From Lepeophtheirus salmonis (taxonomy: Eukaryota; Arthropoda; Copepoda; Siphonostomatoida; Caligidae), in contig NC_052135.2 in NCBI RefSeq assembly GCF_016086655.4, positions 69,103,702-69,167,701 of the forward strand: a DNA stretch of 64,000 bases. Direction: 5' to 3'. The notes under the pieces are model-generated. The model was not told the origin of the DNA. It made no database searches and saw only the letters and a program-made list of their open reading frames with translations. Of the stretch, positions 12,599 to 23,599 are shown piece by piece (position 1 is the first letter of the stretch; every line of letters begins with the position of its first letter). The position numbers and the translations under genes are program-made.

Positions 12599-14520
12599 TC
12601 TTATAGTTAATTCTAGAAATAATTAAGTAAGAGTTATTTTTAGATTGTATTGTAATAGTTAATTTGGAAGAAGGTACAATTATAAGTATGGTTTATAAAT
12701 AATTACGGATAAGACTATTCCACTTTTGTTCTATTGACTATTTTACTCCCTCTGATGACTATTTATGTAATCATGTGACTTTCATTTGATGTTTTAAGCC
12801 AAAGTTCTTTATAAATATAAGCAATTCACAGTGTGTAAATTCACCACGACTAATTTACATTTATCTTCACTTATTGGATCTACCCAGTTCATTTGCCCAA
12901 ACCTCCAAACTTAACTTCTGAATCAATTACATTGGTTTATGTGGTATATTATTGTATGGAATATAAACAACTACACTGCAAAGTTGGTTTACTTAGGGTC
13001 GAATTTACTCTTTCTCCTTCTTATACAGTGTTCTTGCAATGGTAGAGAAGAAAGTTTTATTTTTATTTTTACTAATGAGAAAGGCTCTCGTACACTCGTT
13101 ATTGACTACTCCGAATGGACTCGTGAATGATAACCTAGAAAAAAACTAAGGATATCTGGTTATTTACATTAATGTCATCAAAGAGGGAAGGAAGACAATT
13201 TACACCTAACATTACCTCCAATTCTTCTAGCCTAGCTATGCGCTCATCATTTAGTATAAAAACTATAATCACTTGAATAAAAATTGTTTGCCAACTTTTC
13301 CATGAGATGGCAGCACTCACTAACTTTCTCTTACGTTATTATTTATTACAACACGGATATTCGAAATTGACACATATTTTGTCCTTGCATAGTGTACAAC
13401 CCACCTAAATATTATTTAGAGTAGGCTATATTTTTGCCTTAGTATGTGCGTAAAATATCAAGCTGCCTTAAAGTCAAGTACGACTCCAACTAAACAATTA
13501 AAGGAACAAAAAAAAAGTCAACTATATATAATATCCATGCAGGGATGTCAAAAATAATATCGAAAGTAAATCGATATTGTACCGATTATTTTGTTAATAT
13601 CAATGTTAATAAGAATTAGTTTAATGTGAACTTGGTTTTTTAGAAAGTAATATTTTGTACTATTTCTAAAGAGTAATTTATATATAAAAAAGTATATTTA
13701 ATTTTTTTTCAAGCATTCTTCCAAATTTGCTTTTTTTAAGAGCCACAATTACTCCAAACTTTCTAACTGACATCCCATTTTTTCTTACTCTAATCATCCT
13801 TGGAGGTGGGTGGGGGGGGAGGGGGATTAGTGTCGCATCGTTGTAGGTTTCATTCTTTGTGCAACTTCTTCTCACAGTTTTGCATTTTTCAGAAGTAATA
13901 ATTATACATCATCCTCAAATTATAATTATTTTTGACTTATCATATTTGACATTATCCATACTGGATGTGCTTCCGCAATTATATTTTGTTGGAGGGCAAT
14001 TTTGTTGTACATATTTAATACTGCTTCTGAATCACTTACCTGATTAACGATAATATATTGGAGATCTTGTTGTTAAACATTGTAAAGTAGATTAATTATA
14101 GTTAAACTTGAATTAGGTTTTGACATGCCTCTTGTCAGTCCCGTAGCCAGATCAATATCCTAGGAAGGACACTCCTAATTATAAGAGTTGTCAAGGCCAT
14201 GAATATAAGATAATCTTAGGAAAGAGGGTGCAAACAATTATCATTTTGAATTCTGGTAGAATTAAAATTGTCCAAGTGCACAATGCTTATTTTTTGACTA
14301 TGGTCATTGTTAAGGATGCTTTTTTTATTCTTCCAGTACACTACAAAAGTCCCATCCATAGCCATTTTTTGATCGAAGATTTATGAATGAGTGAGCATAA
14401 TTTACATGGAGATTTTACCTTCAATGAAAATTTGATATATATTTGGCACAAAATATGATTTAAAAAAAAAAGGAAATATACATTTTTTATCATTTATGTT
14501 ATTATTAGAGATGGGTTTTT
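12599..14520. other. AT-rich intergenic, no supported gene
   Basis: Upstream region of the F-BAR gene, then generic AT-rich DNA. Short frames at 12939-13130 (plus) and 13135-13320 (minus) have no recognisable motif or convincing splice signals. A G-rich tract lies at 13806-13830. The promoter of the F-BAR gene should lie just above 12600, but no clear core element was found. Confidence 0.5.
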
Positions 14521-15090
14521 TGTAAGAGCGTAAGAAGAAGGCGGGAGCGAGACATATGGTATTACTGAATTATGAGCATTGTTAATATCAGCTGCCTATT
14601 ATATAATTGGGCGGGGGAAGGGGGATGAATTACTGCTCTAGAGAAGAGAGCCTTCTTCATTTAAAATATAAATAGTGGAGGGAAAATATCATAATTATAT
14701 TTAAAAATGGACATATTAATTTTATTATGCATTTAAAGGAGGACAATGTGAAAGATAGACGATATTTTTTCTATTAGAGAGTGATGTTAACACCCACACT
14801 ACCTATTAATTAATGAACATGAAAGAAAAAAGAGGACACGCTCAATCGTTTTTTCCTTATCTAATCGCTAAACTTCGCGGGTTCCTGCTACTTCTCTTCA
14901 GTTACGACTAAGGGTGATAATTTTGGTAAGAATAGAAAAGCGTGCGAGGAGAAGAGAAGAAATACTTATGGCATCATTAATTAAATAATATACATCTTCT
15001 TCTATCAATCAAGAACGTTATCATTCCCGCCTTTATTATTCAATATTAATATTATATTAGATGCTGATAGTCGATAGAGAACTGAATAAA

Positions 15091-15598
15091 ATGCCTAAAA
15101 TAACGTCGCCTTCTGTCTGGATTTCTGAAAATGGAGGCCCAGGAATTTGGGAATTACCTACCGGATGAGAAACAGATGGTTTGTCGGATTTGTCGAAATA
15201 AATGTGCCTTTGGTCTCCTATCTAGAATAACACACCACTCATTATCCTGATCTCATATCAAGAGCATGGATAGTCATCTAAAAAATCAAGTTAATGATGA
15301 ATACATCAAGTCAGACTTTAACTCTGATCTCACAAAGATGCTTATTGCATGTAATATAAACTTATCCATTGCTAATCATCTATGTTCAAAAAATTTATGG
15401 AGGAAATACACGGGTAAACCTATCGCTTCCCGAGAAACCATCATTAAATTAAAGGAGGATGTTGGTACTGATGTCATTTATAGAAATACATATAAAAATG
15501 TTTTGAGTCATCCACACCAAATGACGATCAAGTTATCAGTAAAAAGTATAAAATATTTACTAATTTCGAAATGGAACTCTGAATTTTGTACTATTTAA
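15091..15598 (+). pseudogene. hAT-like transposase / CGGBP1-like relic (left copy)
   Basis: Begins MPKITSPSVWISENG, then loses frame over the zinc-finger region (stops within 15150-15240). It resumes as an open stretch from 15266 (DEYIKSDFNSDLTKMLIACN, then KYTGKPIASRETIIKL). It then jumps directly to a C-terminal piece (VIYRNTYKNVLSHPHQM) that in the right copy follows several hundred bases of extra coding sequence, so the middle is deleted here. It is an inactive derivative. Relation to hAT-derived CGGBP1/ZBED proteins rests on the N-terminal SPSVW...CRIC pattern and the C-terminal layout. Confidence 0.6.
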
Positions 15599-15713
15599 CA
15601 GTAAGTATTCGAATTTTTTTTAAATCTAACCCTAAAATATGATTCTATTTTAACCAAAATTATCAAGAATTATGATACACAACTCATTAAATAGTAAAAA
15701 CAACTGCTTAAAT

Positions 15714-15950
15714 GGTCACAACAACGGGGGTAGTAGCTTTGGATCGTTCGCAACTAATTTGTCTGAGACTAGTTTCTTCATTTAAAGACTTGGGTATGAT
15801 AATTAGGTTTTCCAATATTACATTGTCAATAAATATTACTTCATTTATCACTTAAGGCTTAGCTATGGTTGATAGGCTCCAAGAAATGGTGTTCAGAAAA
15901 CTCATAAAAGGCAAAAACAACTACTTAAATGGTCACAACAACGGGGGTAG
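15714..15950 (+). repeat. Tandem repeat unit (about 217 bp), left arm
   Basis: The motif GGTCACAACAACGGGGGTAG starts at 15714 and again at 15931, giving one full unit and part of a second. The same unit in inverted orientation is tandem at 17292-17738. It lies 3' of the hAT-like reading frame in both arms, so it probably belongs to the element. Confidence 0.75.
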
Positions 15951-17291
15951 TTACATTGGGTGTATCATTATAATTAGCAATTGTGTAAATCCGTCATGAT
16001 AATAGTATGTTGTTATATAAGCATAAATAACGGGGAAAATATTTTTTTTGATGCTCTTAATAAGGAGTAATATCGCCGGACATTACTACATAGTTGGCTT
16101 TTGCTCTAAATCTTTAAGATGGATTTATTTTTAACATTTTTTTTATTAGTATATTTATTGTCTAATTTTATGATTTTGGCATTTACTTTATTATTAATAA
16201 TTAGTTAGATCTCATCGGTAGAGATATATCTATCCTGTGCACAATTGTATATAGCAACTTCCACATGAAGAAGAGGGGTGATTATCTTTTTGATTAAACT
16301 CCACGTCTCCCTTGTGTTTTGCAACCTAAAGTTATGACATATTTAACTGGATTCCAGTGTCAGAACAAGAAAATATTATTTGGATCAATCTATAATTTCA
16401 ATATTCTGTATATATAAATTTATACTTGATAATATTGTAGAGAATAACGCGTGCGAGGAGAAAGACATATGGTATTATTGTTTAAATACTGATGAGATTA
16501 TCATCTGCCTGCTCTATTATGATTATTTATATATATTATTTTATTATATGATTTTTGAGGGTATAACGAAAGAATTTATTAGCAAAATGTTTAATAAAAA
16601 TATACTACGTATAATTGACTTAGACGGTTTTTATCCGTTACAGTGGATTTGAAAACGTCACATTCTATGAAATTGTAATTCATTATGAACCATATTCTCA
16701 GAATAATAACTAATAAAACGACAAAGTAAGAGTATTTCGAAATATATTTGAAGTTCCAAGTTTAAAATAGAAGGCTTAAATTAAATATAATCTACATACT
16801 AAAAAATAAACCATCATACATTTAAGTTAAATATACAAAATTAAACAATTAGAATCATATAACTAATAATAACATCACCCAAATAATATTTTTTTTCCTC
16901 ATGTGCAAGTTGCATATACAATTGTGCACAGGATAGAAAAATCTCTACCGATAAGATCTTAATTATTAATAATAAAGTAAATGTCAAAATCATAAAATAA
17001 TGTTAGATTTAAATCCATATCTTCTTCCAATCTTAGTACGAACAGCTTCTAGAATCCCACTTTCATTTATTTCATGTTTATCTAAGTTAATCCATGCAGT
17101 AAAATTTTAAACCTTAATTACTTATCTTAGATATAAAAATTATGTAGTAATATCCGGCGATATTACTCCTTATTAAGAGCATCAAAAAAAGACCCCTGGT
17201 GATTTATGCTAGTATAACAACATACTATTATAATGAAGGATACACACAATTACTAATTATAATGCTACACCCAATACAAATACCTCCGTTG

Positions 17292-17738
17292 TTGTGACCA
17301 TTTAAGCCGTTGTTTTTGCCTTTTATGAGTTTTTTGAACATCATTTCTTGGAGCTTATGAACCATAGCTAATCCTTAAGTGACAAAAAAGTAATATTTAT
17401 AGACTATGTAATATTGGAAAACCTAACGATCATACCAAAGTCTTTAAGTGAAGAAACTAGTGTCAGAAAAACTAGTTGCAAACCATCCAAAGCTACTACC
17501 CCCGTAGTTGTGACCATTTAAGCCGTTGTTTTGCTTTTTATGAGTTTTTTGAACATCATTTCTTGGAGCTTATGAACCATAGCTAATCCTTAAGTGACAA
17601 AAAAGTAATATTTATAGACTATGTAATATTGGAAAACCTAACGATCATACCAAAGTCTTTAAGTGAAGAAACTAGTGTCAGAAAAACTAGTTGCGAACCA
17701 TCCAAAGCTACAACTCCCGTTGTTGTGACCATTTAAGC
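17292..17738 (-). repeat. Tandem repeat (about 215 bp x 2.1), right arm
   Basis: TTGTGACCATTTAAGC starts at 17292, 17508 and 17723, a 215-216 bp period with units nearly identical. They are inverted relative to the left-arm units and at the matching place downstream of the transposase relic. High identity between neighbouring units suggests recent local duplication or conversion. Confidence 0.85.
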
Positions 17739-17859
17739 ACTTGTTTTTGTCATTTAATGAGTTGTGTATTATCATTCTTGATATTTTTAGCTAAAATAGA
17801 ATCATATTTTATGGTTATATTTAAAAAAAATGAATACTTACTGTTAGATGGTACAAAAT

Positions 17860-18676
17860 TCAGAGTTCCATTTCGAAATTAGTAAATATTTTATACTTTT
17901 TACTGATAACTTTGATCGTAATTTGGTGTGGATGACTCTTAAACATGCTGAAAATTCTCTCAACTTCACAATTTACAATGGGGGTATTTCTATAAATTGA
18001 ATCTTCAACACAGGCTAGGTCTCGTAATTCATTGTAAGCTGGATTTTCTGATAGGAAATTGGTCAATTTAGATCGGAATGGCTCTAGCTTAATATCATTT
18101 CGTAGCAGTTCAACGATGGTAATGCTGACAAGTAAGGGTAATCGTCCTTCTAAAGCTGTGATGGCCCCAGAAATTTGATTGAGATTATTATGAATAGTGG
18201 TCAACTCTTCAAATATATATTCGTCAGTAATAATCTCCTTTGCTTTAATTATAGAAGGCATTTTTTCATGGAGGCTACTTAAATATTCCCTGATTACTAT
18301 GAAGTGCTTGAAATAGTAATCTGCTGCTTTTAACCAAGTTCCCTAACGTGTAATGACTGGAGCTGGGGGTAAGGGAATTTGGTAAGAAGCAGCGAATCTA
18401 CGTTTTCTTAGTCCAGCGTTCAAAAATATTTTTTTGATTTCGGATATTAATTCATTTGTTCTAGGGAACTCTTTACGAGCAAGTTCAGCAACGTTAGAAG
18501 CTCCATCCGTAATAAAATAAAATATAATAGTGGCGTGGAATTCTAGACAGGTGACTAAAGGCACATTTATATCGACAAATCCGACAAGCCATCTGTTTCT
18601 CGGCCGATAAGTATTTCCAAATTCCTGGGCGACCATTTTCAGAAATCCAGACAGAAGGCGACGTTATTTTAGCCAT
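17860..18676 (-). pseudogene. hAT-like transposase relic (right copy)
   Basis: Reads MAKITSPSVWISENGRPGIW, then a BED/zinc-finger-like CRICRYKCAF segment, then after a frame change ASNVAELARKEFPRTNELISE and RRFAASYQIPLPPAPVITR. There TAG interrupts what is probably an RW-G motif at about 18342. The frame continues (GTWLKAADYYFKHF) into 17860-18261, which ends NCEVERIFSMFKSHPHQ, the hAT-type C-terminal dimerisation region. It lacks the DEYIKSDF segment kept by the left copy, so both copies carry different deletions. Dead copy; the family call is moderately sure. Confidence 0.65.
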
Positions 18677-19389
18677 TTTATTCAGTTCTCTATCGACTAT
18701 TATATATTAATATTGAATAACAATGGCGGGAATGATAACGTTTTTGATAGAAGAATATTTTAGTTATATTATTCAATCAATGATGCCATGCGTATTTTTT
18801 CTTTTCTCATCGCACGCTTTTGTATTCTTACCAAAATTATCACCCTTATATATAATTTATTGTTATTAGTCATATGATTCCAATTGTTTAATTTTGTATA
18901 TTTAACATAACTGTATGATGGTATATTTTTTATTATCTAGATTATATTTAATTAAAGCCTTCTTTTTTAAATCTGGAACTTCAAATATATTTCGAAATAC
19001 TCTACTTTGTCGTTTCATTAGCTATTATTCTGAGAATAAGGTTCATAATGAATTACAATTTCATGGAGTGTGACGTTTTCAAATCTACTGTAACGGATAA
19101 AAAACGTCGAAGTCAATTATACGTAGTATATCTTCATTAAACATTTTGCTAATAAATACTTTCGTTGTACCCTCAAAAATCATAATAAAGTAGGCAGATG
19201 ATAATCACATCAGTATTTTAAACAATGATACCATATGTATTTTTCCCCCGTTCTCCTTGCACGCGTTTTTCTCTACAATATTATCAACTTTAGTAACGAC
19301 ACTGCTTCGTTTGGATTTATTTAATATATATATGGAAAACCTATTACTCCATACCGTCAATTCATACTAGCAAGATTGTGTCCTCATCA

Positions 19390-19500
19390 GTATAGCGGTT
19401 CAAGTGGTTTCGGTTCTTGAACTGCTAGAACCGGGCCGATAAAGTCGAGCCGAGACCTATTGCTTATGGGTCTCGGTTCTTGTGCCTTTGTTCCTATATA
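19390..19500. repeat. Repeats of GGTTC/GAACC, possible transposon end
   Basis: A short GC-richer block has several direct and inverted GGTTC words (GGTTTCGGTTCTTGAAC, GAACCGGGCC, GTCTCGGTTCTTG). Such clusters resemble subterminal repeats of hAT-type elements. A similar but different block (GGTCC words) lies at 48767-48870. No matching second end was found. Confidence 0.35.
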
Positions 19501-20870
19501 AAATATATAAAGAAAATACAATGTATATTATAAAAAATAAATTAACTTTAATCAATAAGTCAATTTTCTGATTTTTCTTTCGTGCAATTGCAGAGTTTTC
19601 CAATGATTTTTTTTATGTCACCAGGTTGATACAGTTGTATCTGAGTTCAAAATAGCCAAAGGCTTCTTATGAATCTGAAAAAGTGGTTTTAGGCACCAGA
19701 CGGTGTAAATAAAAGAGGGAAGGGGTGGGATAGATTATGGATCCATGCCCGCTACTATGCTTGTCGGGACCCTATAATATTTCTTAAGCCGGAGTTTCCT
19801 AAGCTTTACTATGCCAAGTTCCCTTCCCTTACACTAATACATTTTTATGCTTATTAGAGTAACACTTGTAATCTTTGTATACTTTCCAAATTAATGAGAT
19901 AAGGAAGACCCAAAAAATGGCAATCTAAAGAATCAACTACGACTGCAGTCATGGATCGTTGTCGATTCTGTAGTTTCCTCTAATGCAAACTTAACAAAAT
20001 TTGGATGTTTCTCTAAATAGAGTGGAATATTGCAAGAGACAAGACTCTTGATTATGGAAATTTCATGCAAATGTCAACGTCACCATGAAAAAATAAAGTA
20101 CCCATATTCATAACAAAACCTAATTGAAATGTATCATTCAGGTATTTTGAAGTACAAAATACATTTGATCACAATATCCATGCAAATACTTGTTTTTCTC
20201 ACTACAATAAGGAGACACAATACTGTAAACATTTACTTTTGAGTGAACAAATTGTATTACTTTCTAAATGGCTACTATACCAAAGGACCCATGTCTGATA
20301 AAACAGGGGATTGTCTAATCGTGAATTTCAGAACCAACAGATCAAACTGGCAGTTGTGGAATTGGTCCAATTGGTTAAATGGGCCAATGAAGTTGAACGT
20401 ATATGGTTAAATCCCTATTTATGATTGTGTTTTTGCCAACATATTTCAAACGTGTAACATCCATAATGCAAAAATGTTACATCCATAACGACAATGTTTT
20501 GTGATTCTTTTTTACAGAAAAAAAAGGTTTGTACTAAATGATATTAAACATGTTTGAAAGATAAATTCACTGAGTTTGTATCATGTGTTCTTCAGTGAGT
20601 TCAAAAAGCTTGTCCATTTCCGTAGCATCCATAACGCTGGGTATTTTGTCACTTCTCTCAAAATCCCAAAGGCTTAGCTTAGTTTCTAATGTCACATCCA
20701 TAAAGCTGGAATTACCCTTATATAAATAGTAAAATTGGAAATATGGGTATTGGAATTATTTATGCGAAATGTATAGATTTCCAAATTCCTCTCTTGAATT
20801 TGGTTTTTAATGTGATGTTCTACTTTAAACTTATTCACTCCCTTTATCCCATGATTACAAAAACGGGATG
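19500..20870. other. Intergenic, no gene seen
   Basis: AT-rich DNA without an open frame of note. The phrase ACATCCATAA recurs at about 20458, 20483, 20627 and 20694, a weak local repeat. Confidence 0.5.
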
Positions 20871-20879
20871 TGAAAACTC

Positions 20880-21690
20880 TAGTACGTAGTTACCCCGCTA
20901 ACACAAAAATACCCTATGTATTTAGTTGTCAGCTGTCGATACCCTCCTTTCGCTTGATACGTCATGGCTATTTCATATATGAAATATTTATTTATCAAGA
21001 AAAATAACTTTATTTGGATTATAATATTACCTTGTAATATTTCATTAAAATAAAAGTTATACATTTGTATTTGTGTATCATAGCCAAAAATTCCTCATAG
21101 AAATAATAAAATGGCTATATATATACTATATAAGCAACAAGGGATTTACAAGAAATTGTATTCCTGTTCTTTTGGAAACGGAGCATAAGTAAAAAATAAC
21201 TTATTACTTTGTGTTTTGATGGAAAAAAATAAATAATGAAATAGCCATGACGTATCAAGGGGGAAGAGGGAATCGACAGCAGACAAAAAATTAAATAGGG
21301 TATTTTTGTGCGAGATGACGCCGAGCCCTCACCCTTTATAGGATATATATTGGCTATTTTATTATTTATATGAAGAAATTTTGGCTATCATATAGTAATA
21401 TAAATTAATAGCAACGCTTTTGATAAATTATTATAGTATTACATAGTAATAATCTATTAAATTAAATACAATGTAGATTTAAATATTACAAAATATATTT
21501 TGAAAGTGGTGAAGAAATAATATATGACGGTCAGGGCCTGGCAGTACATAAGAAATATATAGCAGTTGGTGTGATTGACTTATTTGGCTAACTACGATAT
21601 GATTTTGGACCTTCATTTTTTGTTTCTTTTCGAATGGAAGGTTGTGTGATACAATAAAGGTAACGACGTGCTAGAAGACTCCTGATCTCA
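20880..21690. repeat. Dispersed foldback repeat family, copy 1
   Basis: Contains an internal inverted pair. CACAAAAATACCCTATGTAT, then CTTGATACGTCATGGCTATTT (20900-20975), is mirrored by AAATAGCCATGACGTATCAAG and AAATAGGGTATTTTTGTG (21238-21312). It is followed by TTGGCTATTTTATTATTT and by a tail ending ACGTGCTAGA near 21672. The same blocks recur in order at 49268-50860, so this is a mobile non-autonomous repeat. Confidence 0.7.
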
Positions 21691-21987
21691 ATATATTTTT
21701 ACCTAAATTATCAGCCATTAAAGACTATATAGTCAATTTACTTACTCTTTAAAAGATATTATACACTAGCTAAGATTACCCGGCGTTGCTCGGGATAAGA
21801 AGGGAGAGAGAAATCACATTGAAAATTGTTTCGTTGTTATCGAAAAAGATCCTGCTAATTCTAATTCTCTTGAATTCTTCGCACTATTTCAATCCTGTTA
21901 AGTAAGATAATCTACAAATTCTCATCATCGCAACTCCCCCCACCAAAAAAAAAAATACTGTTATTAATGCCACTTATAACCTTAGGG

Positions 21988-22569
21988 GCATTCCATGTCA
22001 AGTGTACACACTTTTTTACAAGTTCACGACCGATTTTTATCAATTTTGGTGAGGATTTTTATCCTGTCAATGAAACAACATGTCAAAATTTGGCCCCCTT
22101 CAAAAGACATTGGAACTTGAGTAAGCCTTAACTCCATTTAGAATATATCGATTTCATTTTTTTTTTCGCTAAAAATATTTTTGAGAATATGATACATGAA
22201 GCAATTACATATATGACAAGAATATTAATATTTAAAAGTTAGAGGGGATAGAAAGGAAGAATAAAACAGGTCAAATATGTTGTTTTTTTTAAAAGACGGA
22301 ATTTACTATTTTGGCGATTATGACCTTTTCCAGATATAGACCTTGCTGAAGGTGATTCCATTGAGATCTTACTCCAATTTTTTGCACAAAAGTACTAAGG
22401 TTTTTCGAAGGGGGCCAAACTTTGAGGGACTCCCGAACGGGCCCTCGCACCTCCACAAGTCTAAAATTTTAGACATATTGTTTCTTTGATGGGCTAAACA
22501 TCCTGACCAAAATTGATCGAATTCGGTGATGGTGATGGTAGAAGGGTGTGTACACTTGACATGGAATGC
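21988..22569. mobile_element. MITE-like element with perfect 24-bp inverted termini
   Basis: The left end begins GCATTCCATGTCAAGTGTAC (21988-22011) and the right end is its exact inverse complement (22546-22569). The 582-bp interior has no transposase frame but shows imperfect inverted similarity (GGCCCCCTTC at 22094 against GAAGGGGGCC at 22398). This is a non-autonomous DNA transposon of undetermined superfamily; a target duplication could not be fixed by eye. Confidence 0.8.
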
Positions 22570-22739
22570 ATGAATATGAAAAAAATAATGTATTAACTCT
22601 AAAAAATTGTCTAGATGAGAAGTACATTTTTTATTTACTTCGAAAAATTACCAAATCGAAATTTGTGAAGAAAATTGCAAAAAATAGCTAAAAACATTTA
22701 TTGGAATTGTAAAAGAAACACAAACCTACCAATATTTAT

Positions 22740-23110
22740 TTCGTACTTGCAAAAACAAAAAAGTTATGAAGAATAATGATGTTGAAAAAATAACACTCGA
22801 TAACTGGTCCATTTTTGCAAATATTGCAAAATTTATATAATGAAATGTTCTGGAAATTGAAAATACAACATATGAGTTGTTGCGTCGGCATTTTTTGCGC
22901 AAAAAAACATCGTTTTAGGGCATTTCTTCTTAAAAAACTGAAAATTGACCTATGATGAAAAAATGGGGAGAAAAAGAGAAAAAAGAAAAAATTAAACAAT
23001 TATTCAGAAAATGACAGATATTCCAGTTAAACATCAATTTTTATTTGGTAAATTTATATGTAAACGAATCTCCAGACAAATGTCTACACACTTTATTCCA
23101 TTTAATAATC
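22740..23110 (+). repeat. Dispersed repeat, copy A (pairs with 42300-42680)
   Basis: Shares an ordered series of blocks with 42300-42680 in the same orientation: CAAAAACAAAAAAGTTA, AAAAAATAACACTCGATA, GAAATTGAAAATAC, GGCATTTCTTCTTAAAAA, TTATTCAGAAAATGA and AAACGAATCTC. No coding capacity. It is an old interspersed repeat of unknown class. Confidence 0.7.
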
Positions 23111-23159
23111 CTATATTCTAATGGAAGTTCATTTTTTTGCAACTGAAATAAACTAAATT

Positions 23160-23440
23160 GCAATTTTCACCAATCTCTTTTTTAGCCCATAACTTTTTTG
23201 ATTTTGAATAAATTTAGAAAATATAGTTACTCGTATAGTTGTTATTTTGAAATACCAATCACTTATTAATAAATAACTCAACCCCCCAATCTAGTCTCCT
23301 TGAGCTGCAAAAGAACAGCTTTTGGGTTTAGCATAAGCCCCCCTTATATGACCTCCCCAAAAATCAACAGCCCCGTCTTAACCTGTCCAAGCTCAAAAGA
23401 TGGACCCATGCAAAATTTCAGCCTCCTAGGTTCAATGGTG
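23160..23440 (+). repeat. Dispersed repeat, copy A (inverted copy at 53075-53345)
   Basis: Blocks TTTTTTAGCCCATAACTTTT, CCCCCCAATCTAGTCTCCTTGA, CCTTATATGACC and the CTCAAAAGATGG region recur as reverse complements, in reversed order, at 53075-53345. A coding function is not evident; the frame at 23300-23584 is accidental. Confidence 0.65.
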
Positions 23441-23599
23441 TGGAAATGTATAAAGGACATCTACACACACACAATCTCTCTTTCCTATACATCTCAGTTA
23501 TTAATATTTATTCAATCTTTTTTAACAAAGTTGTCCCATAATAGGAAGAGACATAAATTTATAAAACGGATCATTCCAAAATGAATGTAAAAATCATAT

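Larger units (their letters stand above)
14530..19290. mobile_element. Composite inverted pair of hAT-like elements
   Basis: Two related transposon copies face each other. Left arm (plus, from about 14908) and right arm (minus, to about 18847) match as imperfect inverted repeats: for example the stretch ending in the peptide ITSPSVWISENG is at about 15090-15140 on plus and 18630-18676 on minus. Further inward pairs are 15714-15950 with 17292-17738, 16050-16095 with 17143-17190, and 16190-16270 with 16900-16990. A separate flank segment occurs at 16440-16870 (plus) and again inverted at 18840-19290, with a short third piece at 14530-14600. Each copy carries a differently damaged CGGBP1/ZBED-like hAT reading frame. 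The arrangement looks like inverted insertion or nested transposition followed by decay. Confidence 0.7.

Noticed and set aside
13135..13320. Minus-strand frame with DERIARLEELE
   Set aside because: Looks coiled-coil-like but has no convincing splice sites or neighbour exons; single short match by composition.
16380..16652. 90-codon plus-strand frame
   Set aside because: Lies inside the repeated flank segment of the hAT cluster and is not kept in the inverted copy.
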